NCBI RefSeq assembly: GCF_038967635.1
Contig: NZ_CP152413.1
Location: 5,274,001-5,338,000, forward strand
Reading direction: 5' to 3'
DNA length: 64,000 bases
Origin: Bradyrhizobium sp. B124
GTDB taxonomy: Bacteria > Pseudomonadota > Alphaproteobacteria > Rhizobiales > Xanthobacteraceae
In this document: piece after piece, positions 34,010 to 42,868 of the stretch
Layout of the letters: every line of letters starts with the position of its first letter
How positions within the stretch are numbered: position 1 is the stretch's first letter
The notes under the pieces: model-generated
Databases searched by the model: none
Seen by the model: the letters and a program-made list of their open reading frames with translations, nothing else
What the model was told of the DNA's origin: nothing
Position numbers and translations under genes: made by a program

Positions 34010-36055
34010 ATGACAGCACCTTACGTCCCGCAAATGGCCCTTTACCGGCAATGGCTGAAGGACACGCGCGGCCTCGCATTTGCGGATTTCGAGGCGATGC
34101 GGCGCTGGTCGGTCACCGATATCGACGCCTTCTGGCAGAGCGTCTGGGATTATTTTGACCTGCGCTCGCCGACGCCGCATTCGGCGGTGCTGGCCGAACG
34201 CAAGATGCCGGGCGCGGTGTGGTTTCCCGGCGCTTCGGTGAACTATGCGCGCCAGGTTTTCCGGCACGTCGCGCCGGCGCACGCCGCCGGCCTGCCGGCG
34301 CTGATCTCGAGCGGCGAGGAGGGCAAGCTTTCGGAGACGAGCTGGCCGGAGCTGCAGCGCAAATCGGCGGCGCTTGCGCTGCACCTGAAGGCCAACGGCG
34401 TCCGTGCCGGCGACCGCGTCGCGGCGTACTTGCCGAACATCCCCGAGACGATCATCGCGTTTCTGGCGACCGCGAGCCTGGGTGCGATCTGGAGTGTCTG
34501 CGCGCCCGACATGGCCGCACCCGCGGTGATCGACCGCTTCAAGCAGATCGAGCCGAAAGTGCTGATCGCCTGCGACGCCGTGACCTATGCCGGCAAGCGC
34601 CATGACCGGAAGCCGGTGATCGAGGAATTGCGGCGCGCGCTGCCGACGGTGCAGCATGTCATCCTGCACAGCGATGCCGCGCCGTCCGAAACACTGCTGT
34701 CGTCCATCCTTGCCGGCCAGAGCGCGGAGATCGACGCCTTCGAGCCGGAATGGCTGCCGTTCGACCACCCGCTCTGGATCGTCTATTCCTCGGGCACCAC
34801 CGGATTGCCGAAGCCGATCCTGCACAGCCATGGCGGCATCATCGTCGTGGCGCTGCCGCTCTCGACCCTGCACAACGACATCGGCTGCAGCTACCACCCG
34901 AATTCGCTCGGCGAGCGTTTCCACTGGTACTCGTCGACCGGCTGGATCATGTGGAATTGCCAGGCCAACGGCCTGCTCAACGGCACGACCTGCTGCATTT
35001 TCGACGGCAGCCCCGGCGGCACCAAGGACAAGCCGGACTGGACCACGCTGTGGCGCTTCGTCGCCGACGCCAAGGCGACCTTCTTCGGCGCGGGCGCGGC
35101 GTTCTTCGCCAATTGCACCAAGGCCGAGATCGATCTCGCAAAGGTCGGCGACCTCTCTAGCCTGCGCGCACTCGGCTCGACCGGCTCGCCGCTCAGCGCC
35201 GACACCCAAGCCTGGTTCAACGAACGCTTCGCAGCGCTTTCGAAGCGCAACGGCAATGCCGCCCAGGCCGACATGTGGTGGGCCAATATCTCCGGCGGCA
35301 CCGATTTCGCCGGCGCCTTCATCGGCGGCAATCGCGAATTGCCGCAGACCCCGGGCATCATGCAGTGCCGCCTGCTCGGCTGCGCGGTGGAAGCTTTCGA
35401 CGAGCAGGGCCGCGCCGTGATCGACGAGGTCGGTGAGCTCGTCTGCACTGAGCCGCTGCCCTCGATGCCGCTGCGCTTCTGGAACGATCCCGGCAATGCG
35501 CGCTATCTGTCGAGCTATTTCGAGACCTATCCCGACAATTTCGACGGAAGTGGCCGCGGCCCGGTGTGGCGGCACGGCGACTGGCTCAAGATCAACCCCG
35601 ACGGTTCCTGCGTGATCTACGGCCGCAGCGACGCCACGATCAACCGCCACGGCTTGCGGATGGGCACCAGCGAGCTCTATTCGGCGATCGAGGCGCTGCC
35701 GGAGGTGCTGGATTCGATGGTCGTCGACCTCGAATATCTCGGCCGCGACAGCTACATGCCGCTGTTCGTGGTGCTGCGCGAGGGCATTGTCCTCGATGCC
35801 GCGATGAAGGCGAAGATCAACAAGGCCGTGGAAGCCGGGCTGTCGCGCCGCTTCCTGCCCAACGACATCTTCGTCGTGGCGGAAATTCCGCGCACGCTGT
35901 CCGGCAAGAAGCAGGAGCTGCCGGTCAAGAAGCTGTTGCTCGGCCATTCCGTCGAGAAGGTCATCAACCGCGATGCGATGGCCAATCCCGGCTGCCTCGA
36001 CTGGTATCTCGACTTTGCCAGGAGCCATCTGAGCAAGCAGGCCGGCGCGGCGTAA
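34010..36055 (+). CDS. aacS: Acetoacetate-CoA ligase
   Basis: A 681-residue ANL-superfamily ligase. The N-terminal MALYRQWLKDTRGLAFADFEAMRRWSV is the family signature, the AMP-binding P-loop is YSSGTTGLPKPILHSHGG (about 263-280), further core motifs are GYASTG-like ALGSTGSPLS and WRHGDWLKINPDGSCVIYGRSDATINRHGLRMG, and the C-terminal catalytic Lys is in IPRTLSGKKQELPVKK. It activates acetoacetate with ATP and CoA, so that ketone bodies (for example from polyhydroxybutyrate breakdown) enter acetyl-CoA metabolism. Cytoplasmic. Monocistronic; the LysR gene is convergent downstream. Confidence 0.92.
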   Translation: MTAPYVPQMALYRQWLKDTRGLAFADFEAMRRWSVTDIDAFWQSVWDYFDLRSPTPHSAVLAERKMPGAVWFPGASVNYARQVFRHVAPAHAAGLPALISSGEEGKLSETSWPELQRKSAALALHLKANGVRAGDRVAAYLPNIPETIIAFLATASLGAIWSVCAPDMAAPAVIDRFKQIEPKVLIACDAVTYAGKRHDRKPVIEELRRALPTVQHVILHSDAAPSETLLSSILAGQSAEIDAFEPEWLPFDHPLWIVYSSGTTGLPKPILHSHGGIIVVALPLSTLHNDIGCSYHPNSLGERFHWYSSTGWIMWNCQANGLLNGTTCCIFDGSPGGTKDKPDWTTLWRFVADAKATFFGAGAAFFANCTKAEIDLAKVGDLSSLRALGSTGSPLSADTQAWFNERFAALSKRNGNAAQADMWWANISGGTDFAGAFIGGNRELPQTPGIMQCRLLGCAVEAFDEQGRAVIDEVGELVCTEPLPSMPLRFWNDPGNARYLSSYFETYPDNFDGSGRGPVWRHGDWLKINPDGSCVIYGRSDATINRHGLRMGTSELYSAIEALPEVLDSMVVDLEYLGRDSYMPLFVVLREGIVLDAAMKAKINKAVEAGLSRRFLPNDIFVVAEIPRTLSGKKQELPVKKLLLGHSVEKVINRDAMANPGCLDWYLDFARSHLSKQAGAA

Positions 36056-36071
36056 GCGATCGCGCCGTTTG

Positions 36072-36995
36072 TCAGCGCGGCCTGCTGCGCCAAGGCGGCG
36101 GTGAGAGGGCATCGCGCAGATGCTCGACAAAAGCCTGCGTGCGCCTGGCTCGGCCACTGCGGCCCGGATTGAGCAGCGCGACGATGTCGGCCGGCGGCAG
36201 GCGGAAGCTCGGCAGCACCCGCACCAGCCGGCCACCGGCGAGATCCTCGGCGACATCCCACTCCGACCTGACGATCAGGCCATGATCCGCCAGCGCCCAG
36301 GCCTTCACCACCTCGCCGTCATTGCTCGACAGCATCGGCTCGATCCTGATGACATCAGGCTCCGCCGGCGCGCGCCTACGCGAGAAGCGCCAGAGCGTCA
36401 CGTCCTCCTCGTTCTCGCGCAATGCGATGCAATCATGCCCGCGCAGCTCCTGCGGGCTCGCCGGCGTTCCACGGCGCTTCAGATAGGCCGGGGAGGCGCA
36501 GAGAAAGCGTTCATTGGGCGCAAGGCGCTGCAAACGAAGCGTGGAATCCTTCAACGCGCCGATGTGGATCATGACGTCCCACGCGCCGGCAGCGGCACGT
36601 CCCGGCCGATCGGACAGTTCGAGCTCGACTGACACGTCGGGATGGCGGGATCGGAAGGCGGCAACGATCGGGGCGATGTAGCGGCGTCCGAAGCCGAGCG
36701 GTGCAAGAATTTTCAGGTGACCGGCGATGGTTCCGCGACGCGCCTGCAGCGCTTCCGTCAACTCCGTCGCCTCGTCGAGCAGCGCGCTGCCGCGCAGCAC
36801 CAGCAGCTCGCCCTCGTCGGTCAAGGTCAACCGCCGGGCCGAACGGCTGACCAGTTGAACGCCGAGACGCTGTTCGAGGCTCTGCAGCCGCTGCGAGACC
36901 GCCGATGGCGTGACGTCGAGCGCCCGCGCCGCGGCCGCGAGCGATCGGGCCGCGGCGATGGCCAGGAAGAAGCGGATGTCGTCGGTCGAGACCAT
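36072..36995 (-). CDS. LysR-type transcriptional regulator
   Basis: A 307-residue LysR protein: N-terminal helix-turn-helix (FFLAIAAARSLAAAARALDVTPSAVSQRLQSLEQRLGVQLVSRS) and a substrate-binding domain with the usual IAGHLKILAPLGFGRRYIAPIVAAFRSRHP and LWRF...LALADHGLIV segments. ATG 36995 is preferred over the 33-codon extension, which reads the intergenic operator. It is divergent from the D-threonine-aldolase-like gene at 37067 (71-base gap). The gap holds an ACAAT-N12-ATTGT palindrome, so it probably regulates the operon at 37067-40045. Confidence 0.88.
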   Translation of the reverse strand: MVSTDDIRFFLAIAAARSLAAAARALDVTPSAVSQRLQSLEQRLGVQLVSRSARRLTLTDEGELLVLRGSALLDEATELTEALQARRGTIAGHLKILAPLGFGRRYIAPIVAAFRSRHPDVSVELELSDRPGRAAAGAWDVMIHIGALKDSTLRLQRLAPNERFLCASPAYLKRRGTPASPQELRGHDCIALRENEEDVTLWRFSRRRAPAEPDVIRIEPMLSSNDGEVVKAWALADHGLIVRSEWDVAEDLAGGRLVRVLPSFRLPPADIVALLNPGRSGRARRTQAFVEHLRDALSPPPWRSRPR

Positions 36996-37014
36996 TAAGC
37001 TCAGTCTTAATATA

Positions 37015-37036
37015 ACAATGACATTCGGTAAATTGT
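37015..37036. promoter_or_regulatory. Candidate LysR operator (ACAAT-N12-ATTGT)
   Basis: Inverted ACAAT/ATTGT arms with a 12-base centre, in the AT-rich 71-base gap between the LysR gene and the operon at 37067. LysR sites typically have a T-N11-A core in such a palindrome, which fits if the arms are read one base inward. Confidence 0.45.
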
Positions 37037-37066
37037 ACTTAGCATGGAAACGATTAGTCTCGCCGG

Positions 37067-38227
37067 ATGTCATCAGCCCCTTTCTTGAACGCACCGCATC
37101 CGCTTGCCGATATCGAGACGCCCGGCCTCGTGCTCGACGAAGACCGGATGCTGCACAACATCGCCCGCCTGAAGACGCGGCTGTCGCGGCTTGGCGTGCC
37201 GCTGCGCCCGCATCTGAAGACCGCGAAATCCATTCCGGCGGCGCGCGCTGTGATGGACGGCCCGGGTGGCCCGGCGGCGGTCTCGACCCTGCAGGAGGCC
37301 GAAATGTTTGCCGCGGCAGGCGTGAAAGACATCCTCTATGCCGTCGGCATCGCGCCGCAAAAGCTCGATCGCGTCGCGGCGCTGCGGCGACAGGGTGTGG
37401 ACCTGTCGGTGGTGCTCGACAGTATGGAGCAGGCGGCGGCCGTCTCCACGATGGCGCGCATGACGAACGACCGCATTCCCGTGCTGATCGAGATCGATTG
37501 CGACGGCCATCGCGCCGGTGTCGGTGCGCGTGATCCGCTGCTGGTCGAGATCGGCCGCGCGTTGCATCAAGGCGGCGCCGAGTTGCGCGGCGTCATGGCG
37601 CATGCCGGCGAATCCTATTCCTGCCGCAGCGTCGCGGCGCTCGAGCAGGCGGCCGAGCAGGAGCGCGCCGCCGCGGTCGCCTGCGCCGAGGCGCTGCGCG
37701 CGGCCGGACTGCCATGCCCCGTGGTCAGCGTCGGCTCGACGCCGACGGCGCATTTTGCGCTCCGGCTCGATGGTGTCACCGAGGTGCGCGCCGGCGTGTT
37801 CGTGATGTTCGACCTTGTCATGGCCGGGATCGGGGTCTGCGCGGTCGACGACATTGCGCTGTCGGTGCTCGCGACGGTGATCGGCCATCGCGCCGACCGC
37901 GGCTGGACCTTCATCGACGCCGGCTGGATGGCGCTGTCGCGCGATCGCGGCACCGCGAAGCAGCCGATCGACCAGGGCTATGGCATCGTGTGCGACATCG
38001 ATGGACGGCCCTATCGCGACCTGATCGTGACCGAAACCAATCAGGAGCACGGCATCATCGCGCTCCGTCCCGGCAGCACCGCGCCGCAGGTGGCGCCGCC
38101 GGTCGGCGCGAAGGTGCGGATCCTGCCGAATCATGCCTGCGCGACCGGAGCCCAGCACGACCGCTATCATGCCGTCGCCGCCGGCTCCAACTCGGTCAGG
38201 CAATGGGAGCGGTTTCGCGGATGGTAG
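37067..38227 (+). CDS. DSD1/D-threonine aldolase family PLP enzyme
   Basis: A 386-residue fold-type III PLP enzyme (alanine-racemase N-terminal-like barrel). The Schiff-base Lys is residue 51 in RPHLKTAKS; the C-terminal metal site HxC is in LPNHACATG; and HDRYH follows. The family contains D-threonine aldolases, D-serine dehydratases and D-threo-3-hydroxyaspartate dehydratases; the HxC pair is shared by the Zn-dependent types. The reaction on a D-3-hydroxy-amino acid is therefore likely, but cleavage versus deamination cannot be told. First gene of an operon with the HAD protein and the threonine-synthase-like protein. Confidence 0.84.
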   Translation: MSSAPFLNAPHPLADIETPGLVLDEDRMLHNIARLKTRLSRLGVPLRPHLKTAKSIPAARAVMDGPGGPAAVSTLQEAEMFAAAGVKDILYAVGIAPQKLDRVAALRRQGVDLSVVLDSMEQAAAVSTMARMTNDRIPVLIEIDCDGHRAGVGARDPLLVEIGRALHQGGAELRGVMAHAGESYSCRSVAALEQAAEQERAAAVACAEALRAAGLPCPVVSVGSTPTAHFALRLDGVTEVRAGVFVMFDLVMAGIGVCAVDDIALSVLATVIGHRADRGWTFIDAGWMALSRDRGTAKQPIDQGYGIVCDIDGRPYRDLIVTETNQEHGIIALRPGSTAPQVAPPVGAKVRILPNHACATGAQHDRYHAVAAGSNSVRQWERFRGW

Positions 38228-38244
38228 GAAATGGAGCGCAGCCC

Positions 38245-38901
38245 ATGACCCGAGCCTATGACGCCGTTCTGTTCGATCTGCTGACCGCGCTGCTCGACAG
38301 CTGGACACACTGGAACAAGGTCGCGGGCTCCGATGAAGCCGGGCTACGCTGGCGGGCCGAGTATCTCAGGAACACCTACGCCACCGGACGTTATCGTCCC
38401 TATGAGGATCTGGTGGGCGAGGCGGCACGCAATGTCGGGCTGCCGTTCGAATTGGCCGAGGAGCTCGGCGCACGCTATGCGGAGCTCGATCCCTGGCCCG
38501 AGGTTTTCGATGTCCTGCAAGCGCTGCACGAGGCCGGCGTCGCGCTCGGCGTCGTGACCAACTGCTCGGAACGGCTCGGCCGCATCGCCGCCGATCGCAT
38601 CGACGTTCCCTTCACCGTGTTCGTGACGGCCGAGCGCGCCGGCTATTACAAGCCGCAGCCGCAACCCTATCAGCTCGCGCTCGACGAACTGCCGGTCCCG
38701 GCCGATCGATGCCTGTTCGTCGCGGGATCGGGCTATGATCTGTTCGGTACGGCACGTGTGCGCTTGCCGACTTGGTGGCATAATCGGGCCGGAATGAACC
38801 CGCCGGAAGGGGCGCCCGCCCCGATCATGGTTCGTGACAACCTTGCGACCTTGCCGGCTTTCGTGCTGGGTCGCGAGATGTCCGGCCGGCACGCTCCTTG
38901 A
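38245..38901 (+). CDS. HAD-family hydrolase, 2-haloacid dehalogenase-like
   Basis: A 218-residue HAD protein. The first motif, VLFDLLTALLDS, has the nucleophile Asp11, but the acid/base Asp two residues on, present in phosphatases, is Leu13, as in the 2-haloacid dehalogenase branch. Motif II is VVTNCSERL and motif III has Lys in GYYKPQPQPYQLAL; motif IV (FVAGSGYDLFGTARVRLPTWWHNR) resembles the dehalogenase pattern. So C-halogen or C-O bond hydrolysis at the alpha carbon is more likely than phosphate hydrolysis. ATG 38245 has GGAG at 38233-38236. It lies 17 bases after the PLP enzyme and 13 bases before the next. Confidence 0.78.
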   Translation: MTRAYDAVLFDLLTALLDSWTHWNKVAGSDEAGLRWRAEYLRNTYATGRYRPYEDLVGEAARNVGLPFELAEELGARYAELDPWPEVFDVLQALHEAGVALGVVTNCSERLGRIAADRIDVPFTVFVTAERAGYYKPQPQPYQLALDELPVPADRCLFVAGSGYDLFGTARVRLPTWWHNRAGMNPPEGAPAPIMVRDNLATLPAFVLGREMSGRHAP

Positions 38902-38914
38902 GGACTGAACCGAG

Positions 38915-40045
38915 ATGCCATCACCCAGCTACATCGACCCGCTCAACGGCAAGCTCTATCCGCTGGATGTCCCGCGCTGGTGCTCCGACGAAGGCAAGCC
39001 GTTGCTCGTCACGCCGCTGCCTGGCATCTCCCGCGACGAGGTCGATCACGGGACGCGCTCGCTGTGGCGCTACCGCGCGGCGCTGCCGGTCGAGATCAGG
39101 CAGCCGATCACGATGGGCGAAGGCTTCACACCCGCGGTCGAGAAGGCGTGGGGCGACCTGCGGCCGCATTTCAAGCTCGAATGGTTCAATCCGACCGCGA
39201 GCTTCAAGGATCGCGGCACCACGGTGATGCTGTCTTTCCTGCGCCAGCTCGGCGTCGATGCGGTGCTGGAGGACTCTTCCGGCAATGGCGGCGCATCCGT
39301 CTCGGCCTATGGCGCGGCGGGCGGCATGCGGGTCAGGATCCTTGCGCCGGCGACGACATCGCCGATGAAGGTGGCGCAGATGCACGCCTTCGGCGCCGAG
39401 GTGCAGCTGGTCGAAGGCCCGCGCGAGGAATCCGAGGCGGAAGCGATCCGCCAGTCGAAGCAGATCTTCTACTCCAGCCACAACTGGCAGCCCTTCTTCC
39501 TGCAAGGCACCAAGTCGCTGGCCTACGAGATCTGGGAAGATTTTGGCTTCACCGCGCCCGACAATGTCATCATGCCGGTCGGTGCCGGCAGCAGCCTGCT
39601 CGGCTGCTATATCGGCTTCACGGAGCTGCTCGCGGCCGGGCAGATCACGCGGCTGCCGCGCCTCTTTGCCGCGCAACCACTCAATTGCTCGCCGGTTGAT
39701 GCCAGCTTCGCCGCCCGCGTCGACACGCCGGTCGACCGCGAGGTCCGCAAGACCATCGCCGAAGGCACCGCGATCAAGCATCCGCTGCGCTTGAAGCAGA
39801 TGATCGCGGCGCTGAAGGAGAGCGGCGGCGGCACGGTCGCGATTCCCGAAGACGGCATCGTCGCCGCATTGAAGCGGCTGGCGCGTACCGGCCTGTTCGT
39901 CGAGCCGACCTCGGCTTCGGCCGCCGCCGCGCTCGACGTCCTGGCGGCGCGCGGCGCGATCCGGTCGGCAGAGCGCACCGTCGTCATCATCAGCGGCACC
40001 GGGATCAAGGCAGCCGGGTTGATCACGGAGCTGCTCGGCAATTGA
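38915..40045 (+). CDS. Threonine synthase-like PLP enzyme
   Basis: A 376-residue fold-type II PLP enzyme. The Schiff-base Lys98 is in FNPTASFKDRG; the phosphate/substrate loop is EDSSGNGGASVSAYGAAGG; the C-terminal ISGTGIKAAG closes the PLP phosphate site. It is shorter than housekeeping threonine synthase (about 470) and belongs to the threonine-synthase / threonine-dehydratase-like group of uncertain substrate, so housekeeping threonine synthesis is unlikely. Third gene of the LysR-divergent operon. The partners suggest beta-elimination or racemisation of a hydroxy-amino acid. Confidence 0.82.
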   Translation: MPSPSYIDPLNGKLYPLDVPRWCSDEGKPLLVTPLPGISRDEVDHGTRSLWRYRAALPVEIRQPITMGEGFTPAVEKAWGDLRPHFKLEWFNPTASFKDRGTTVMLSFLRQLGVDAVLEDSSGNGGASVSAYGAAGGMRVRILAPATTSPMKVAQMHAFGAEVQLVEGPREESEAEAIRQSKQIFYSSHNWQPFFLQGTKSLAYEIWEDFGFTAPDNVIMPVGAGSSLLGCYIGFTELLAAGQITRLPRLFAAQPLNCSPVDASFAARVDTPVDREVRKTIAEGTAIKHPLRLKQMIAALKESGGGTVAIPEDGIVAALKRLARTGLFVEPTSASAAAALDVLAARGAIRSAERTVVIISGTGIKAAGLITELLGN

Positions 40046-40067
40046 TCTGCCTGCGCGCGAAGCGGCG

Positions 40068-41099
40068 TCATGCTCCCACGGCTGCTGTGCGCGCCGGCGA
40101 GGCGTGCGCCCGTCCGATATTGTCGAGGAACTGCCGCACGCTTTCCTGCCAGGTAAAGGTCAAAGCGTGGGCACGGCATTTCTCGCGCGGCACCAGCAGC
40201 GCGCCGAGCGCCGCACGCCGCAGATCGTGATCGAGACAACCGCAGCCTGACTTGCCGATCACATCGAGCGGTCCCATCACCGGAAAGGCCGCAACCGGCA
40301 GGCCGCTGGCCAGCGCCTCGAGGATCACCATCCCGAACGTATCGGTCAGGCTTGGAAACACCATGACGTCGGCGGACGCATAGACGTCGGCGAGCGCCCG
40401 GCCCGTCCGCGTGCCGAGGAAATGCACGTGCGGAAACCGGGTCTGCAAGCTGCCACGCTGCGGCCCGTCCCCGACCACGACCTTCGAGCCCGGCAGGTCG
40501 AGGCCGAGAAAGGCGTCGAGATTCTTCTCGACCGCGACGCGGCCGACATAGAGGAACACCGGCGCCGGGAAGGCGATCGGCCGCTCTGTACGCGGACAAA
40601 ACAGCTCGGCATCGACGCCGCGCGACCACGGCATCAATTTGCGGAAGCCATGCGCCTTCAGCGCCCGCTCCAGCGACGCCGAGCCGACCATGATGCCGTC
40701 CCCGCTATTATGGAAACGGCGCAACGCCGCGTAGCTCCACCGCAGCGGGACCGGCAGCCGCGCGGCGAGATATTCGGGAAAGCGGGTGTGATAGCTGGTC
40801 GTGAACGGATAGCCGCGGGTCTGGCAGACGTGCCGGCTGATCCAACCGATCGGGCCTTCGGTCGCGATGTGCACCGAGTCCGGGCGCGCAGCCGCGATGG
40901 CGCGCGCGATCCGCCCGATCGTCGGCAACGCGAGGCGGATCTCCGGATAGCCGGGCAACGGCACGGTGCGGAAATCGGCCGGCGTCAAGAAGGTGATTTC
41001 CGCGCCGAGCGACGGCGCTTCACTGGCAAGGTATTCGAGCGAGCGGACCACGCCATTGATCTGTGGCCGCCAGGCGTCGGTTGCCACCAGCACGCGCAT
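40068..41099 (-). CDS. GT4 glycosyltransferase, Agt-like (glycolipid synthesis)
   Basis: A 343-residue GT-B glycosyltransferase. The N-terminal domain starts MRVLVATDAWRPQINGVVRSLEYL, the start typical of MgtA/Agt-type GT4 enzymes; the C-terminal nucleotide-sugar site contains LYVGRVAVEKNLDAFL, VVVGDGPQ and the EX7E-like PSLTDTFGMVILEALASGLPVAA. It would transfer a sugar to diacylglycerol or a related lipid. Its ATG overlaps the stop of the phosphoesterase gene by one base (TGATG), so the two are translationally coupled. This pairing of a PlcP-type phosphoesterase with an Agt-type transferase is known from phosphate-starvation lipid exchange. Confidence 0.8.
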   Translation of the reverse strand: MRVLVATDAWRPQINGVVRSLEYLASEAPSLGAEITFLTPADFRTVPLPGYPEIRLALPTIGRIARAIAAARPDSVHIATEGPIGWISRHVCQTRGYPFTTSYHTRFPEYLAARLPVPLRWSYAALRRFHNSGDGIMVGSASLERALKAHGFRKLMPWSRGVDAELFCPRTERPIAFPAPVFLYVGRVAVEKNLDAFLGLDLPGSKVVVGDGPQRGSLQTRFPHVHFLGTRTGRALADVYASADVMVFPSLTDTFGMVILEALASGLPVAAFPVMGPLDVIGKSGCGCLDHDLRRAALGALLVPREKCRAHALTFTWQESVRQFLDNIGRAHASPARTAAVGA

Positions 41100-42202
41100 C
41101 AGGCGGCCGCCTGCGCGAGCGGCGCGAGGTCTGGAGTACCCAACGCCCTCCGCGCTTCCGTCCATCGGACGATTTCAAACTGCCCGTTATAGCGCTCGAC
41201 CACGCCCGTGCAGGACTCTACCCAATCCCCGGTGTTGATGTAGCGGACGCCGAAATCGTCGTGCAGTGCCGCGTGGTGGATGTGGCCGCAGATCACGCCT
41301 TGAACGTTGCTGCGCCCGGCCTCCGATGCCAACACCTCCTCGAACCGGCCGATGTGGTTGACCGCATTCTTGACCCGCAATTTCGCCCAGGACGAGAACG
41401 ACCAATAGCCGAACCCACATCGGCGCCTGATCCAGTTGAGCCAGACGTTGCAGGCCAGCGCGGCCCGATAGCCGACATCGCCGATCAGCGCGAGCCAGCG
41501 CGCATGCCGCACCACGAGATCAAAATGATCGCCGTGAACGACGAGGTAGTCGCGGCCGTCGAGGCCACGATGGATCGCCCGTTCGACAATCTCGACGCCG
41601 CCGAACGCCGCACCGGCATAGTCACGCAGGAACTCGTCGTGATTTCCGGGAATGTAGACCAGGCGACAGCCCCGTTGCGCGAGCTCGATCAGCTCCCGCA
41701 CAACCGCATTATGCGCCCTGGGCCAGTACCAGCTCGACCGCAGACACCAGCCGTCGACGATGTCGCCGACCAGGAATACGGTTTCGGCATCATGGTGACG
41801 AAGGAAGTCGATCAACCGCTCGGCCTGGCATCCCCGGGTCCCGAGATGGACGTCGGAGACGAACAGGGTCCTGACCTTGACGACATCCCGCGGCGCGATC
41901 CGCCTGCCGTCCGCGCGATCGCCAGATCCATGCAGGCCGCCGTCCGGCCGAAACGCCGCCGCCATGGCGTCGGCCAATCCCGCGAGAACCTTCGTGACAT
42001 CGCGGCTGGCGCATCGCCTGAAGATCGAGCGATGCCAATAGATGCCTGCGATGAGGACCAGCAGCGCGAACTCGGCCGCGCGATATCGCCCGCCGGAAGC
42101 AGCGTGACCGAACTGATAGCTCGCGGCCAGGACCAGCAGGGTCGCGGCAGCACGCTCGAGCGTATCCGATCCGGGCCGCAGGCGGGACAACAGGGCTCTC
42201 AT
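41099..42202 (-). CDS. PlcP-type metallophosphoesterase (UDP-diacylglucosamine diphosphatase-like) with N-terminal membrane extension
   Basis: A 367-residue calcineurin-like phosphoesterase. The two-metal motifs are complete: SDVHLGTRG (about 115), GDIVDGW, GNHDEFLRD, HGD and GHIHHA, then NTGDWVES. SSWYWPRAHN and the KNAVNHIG stretch fit the PlcP branch, which removes phosphate head groups from phospholipids; such genes are often labelled UDP-2,3-diacylglucosamine diphosphatase. The catalytic part needs about 270 residues. The first 80-110 residues are extra, with two hydrophobic segments (residues about 18-34 and 42-58). An internal ATG at 41965 would give the usual 288 residues, but the ATGA overlap with the DedA gene favours the long form. 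Confidence 0.82.
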   Translation of the reverse strand: MRALLSRLRPGSDTLERAAATLLVLAASYQFGHAASGGRYRAAEFALLVLIAGIYWHRSIFRRCASRDVTKVLAGLADAMAAAFRPDGGLHGSGDRADGRRIAPRDVVKVRTLFVSDVHLGTRGCQAERLIDFLRHHDAETVFLVGDIVDGWCLRSSWYWPRAHNAVVRELIELAQRGCRLVYIPGNHDEFLRDYAGAAFGGVEIVERAIHRGLDGRDYLVVHGDHFDLVVRHARWLALIGDVGYRAALACNVWLNWIRRRCGFGYWSFSSWAKLRVKNAVNHIGRFEEVLASEAGRSNVQGVICGHIHHAALHDDFGVRYINTGDWVESCTGVVERYNGQFEIVRWTEARRALGTPDLAPLAQAAA

Positions 42203-42858
42203 GCGCCTTCCTCCACCGGCAAGCGCGAGGGTAAAGCGAGCGGCTTCCCCAAAGGCTGCGGCACGAACGAGCGCTTGTAGAAGCGAAATCCGAGGAAGAG
42301 CGCGACCTCCACGGCGACCAGGATGACCACCACCCAGAAGCCGAGGCTGACCGGATCGTGGCTGCTGCCGCGCAGGGCATAGCCCAGGGTGAGGAACGGC
42401 ATGTTCCAGATCACGGTGCCGATCGCCGTCGCCATCACGAAGGCGCGCGGCTCCAAGTGCAACACACCGGCCGGGAGAGCGAGGTAAATCCGCACGGTGG
42501 GCAGCGTCTGACCGATCAGCGTCACCCAGAAATGATTGCCGCGATAGGCGTCGGTGAGCTGTCGGTAGAGCGAGGGCCGCAGCAACACGAACTTGCCATA
42601 GCGCGCCACCAGCCCCTCGATGCGCCGCGAGCCGAGCGCGCGCCCGAGCCCGTACCAGCCGATGGCACCGACGACAGACCCGACGCTGGTCGCGAGGATG
42701 GTCATCGCGAGCATCGAGCCGTCGGAGACAGTCAAGCCGAGCAGCATCAGCAGCACGTAGGACGGCAGCAGCGGAATGAACTTCTCGGCGACGGCGAGGC
42801 AGCCGATACCCAGCAGGCCGAAGTGCAAAAACATCGCGATCGTGCTCGACGTGTCCAT
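42199..42858 (-). CDS. DedA family membrane protein
   Basis: A 219-residue DedA/VTT protein with about five hydrophobic segments. The family pattern is visible: AEKFIPLLPSYVLLMLLGL near the N-terminus, GSVVGAIGWYGLGRALGSRRIE, and the Arg/Pro-containing re-entrant part TLIGQTLPTVRIYLALPAGVLHLEPRAF. DedA proteins move phospholipid carriers across the inner membrane. ATG 42858 lies 11 bases after the methyltransferase stop, and the stop overlaps the phosphoesterase start (ATGA). It is thus embedded in the lipid operon, where it may carry lipid between leaflets. Confidence 0.87.
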   Translation of the reverse strand: MDTSSTIAMFLHFGLLGIGCLAVAEKFIPLLPSYVLLMLLGLTVSDGSMLAMTILATSVGSVVGAIGWYGLGRALGSRRIEGLVARYGKFVLLRPSLYRQLTDAYRGNHFWVTLIGQTLPTVRIYLALPAGVLHLEPRAFVMATAIGTVIWNMPFLTLGYALRGSSHDPVSLGFWVVVILVAVEVALFLGFRFYKRSFVPQPLGKPLALPSRLPVEEGA

Positions 42859-42868
42859 GGCGTCTCGA

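Noticed and set aside
33851..36256. An 801-codon minus-strand frame opposite the acetoacetyl-CoA ligase gene.
   Set aside because: The composition is that of a codon-position shadow (His, Arg, Gly, Ala), there is no motif, and the ligase on the other strand is certain.
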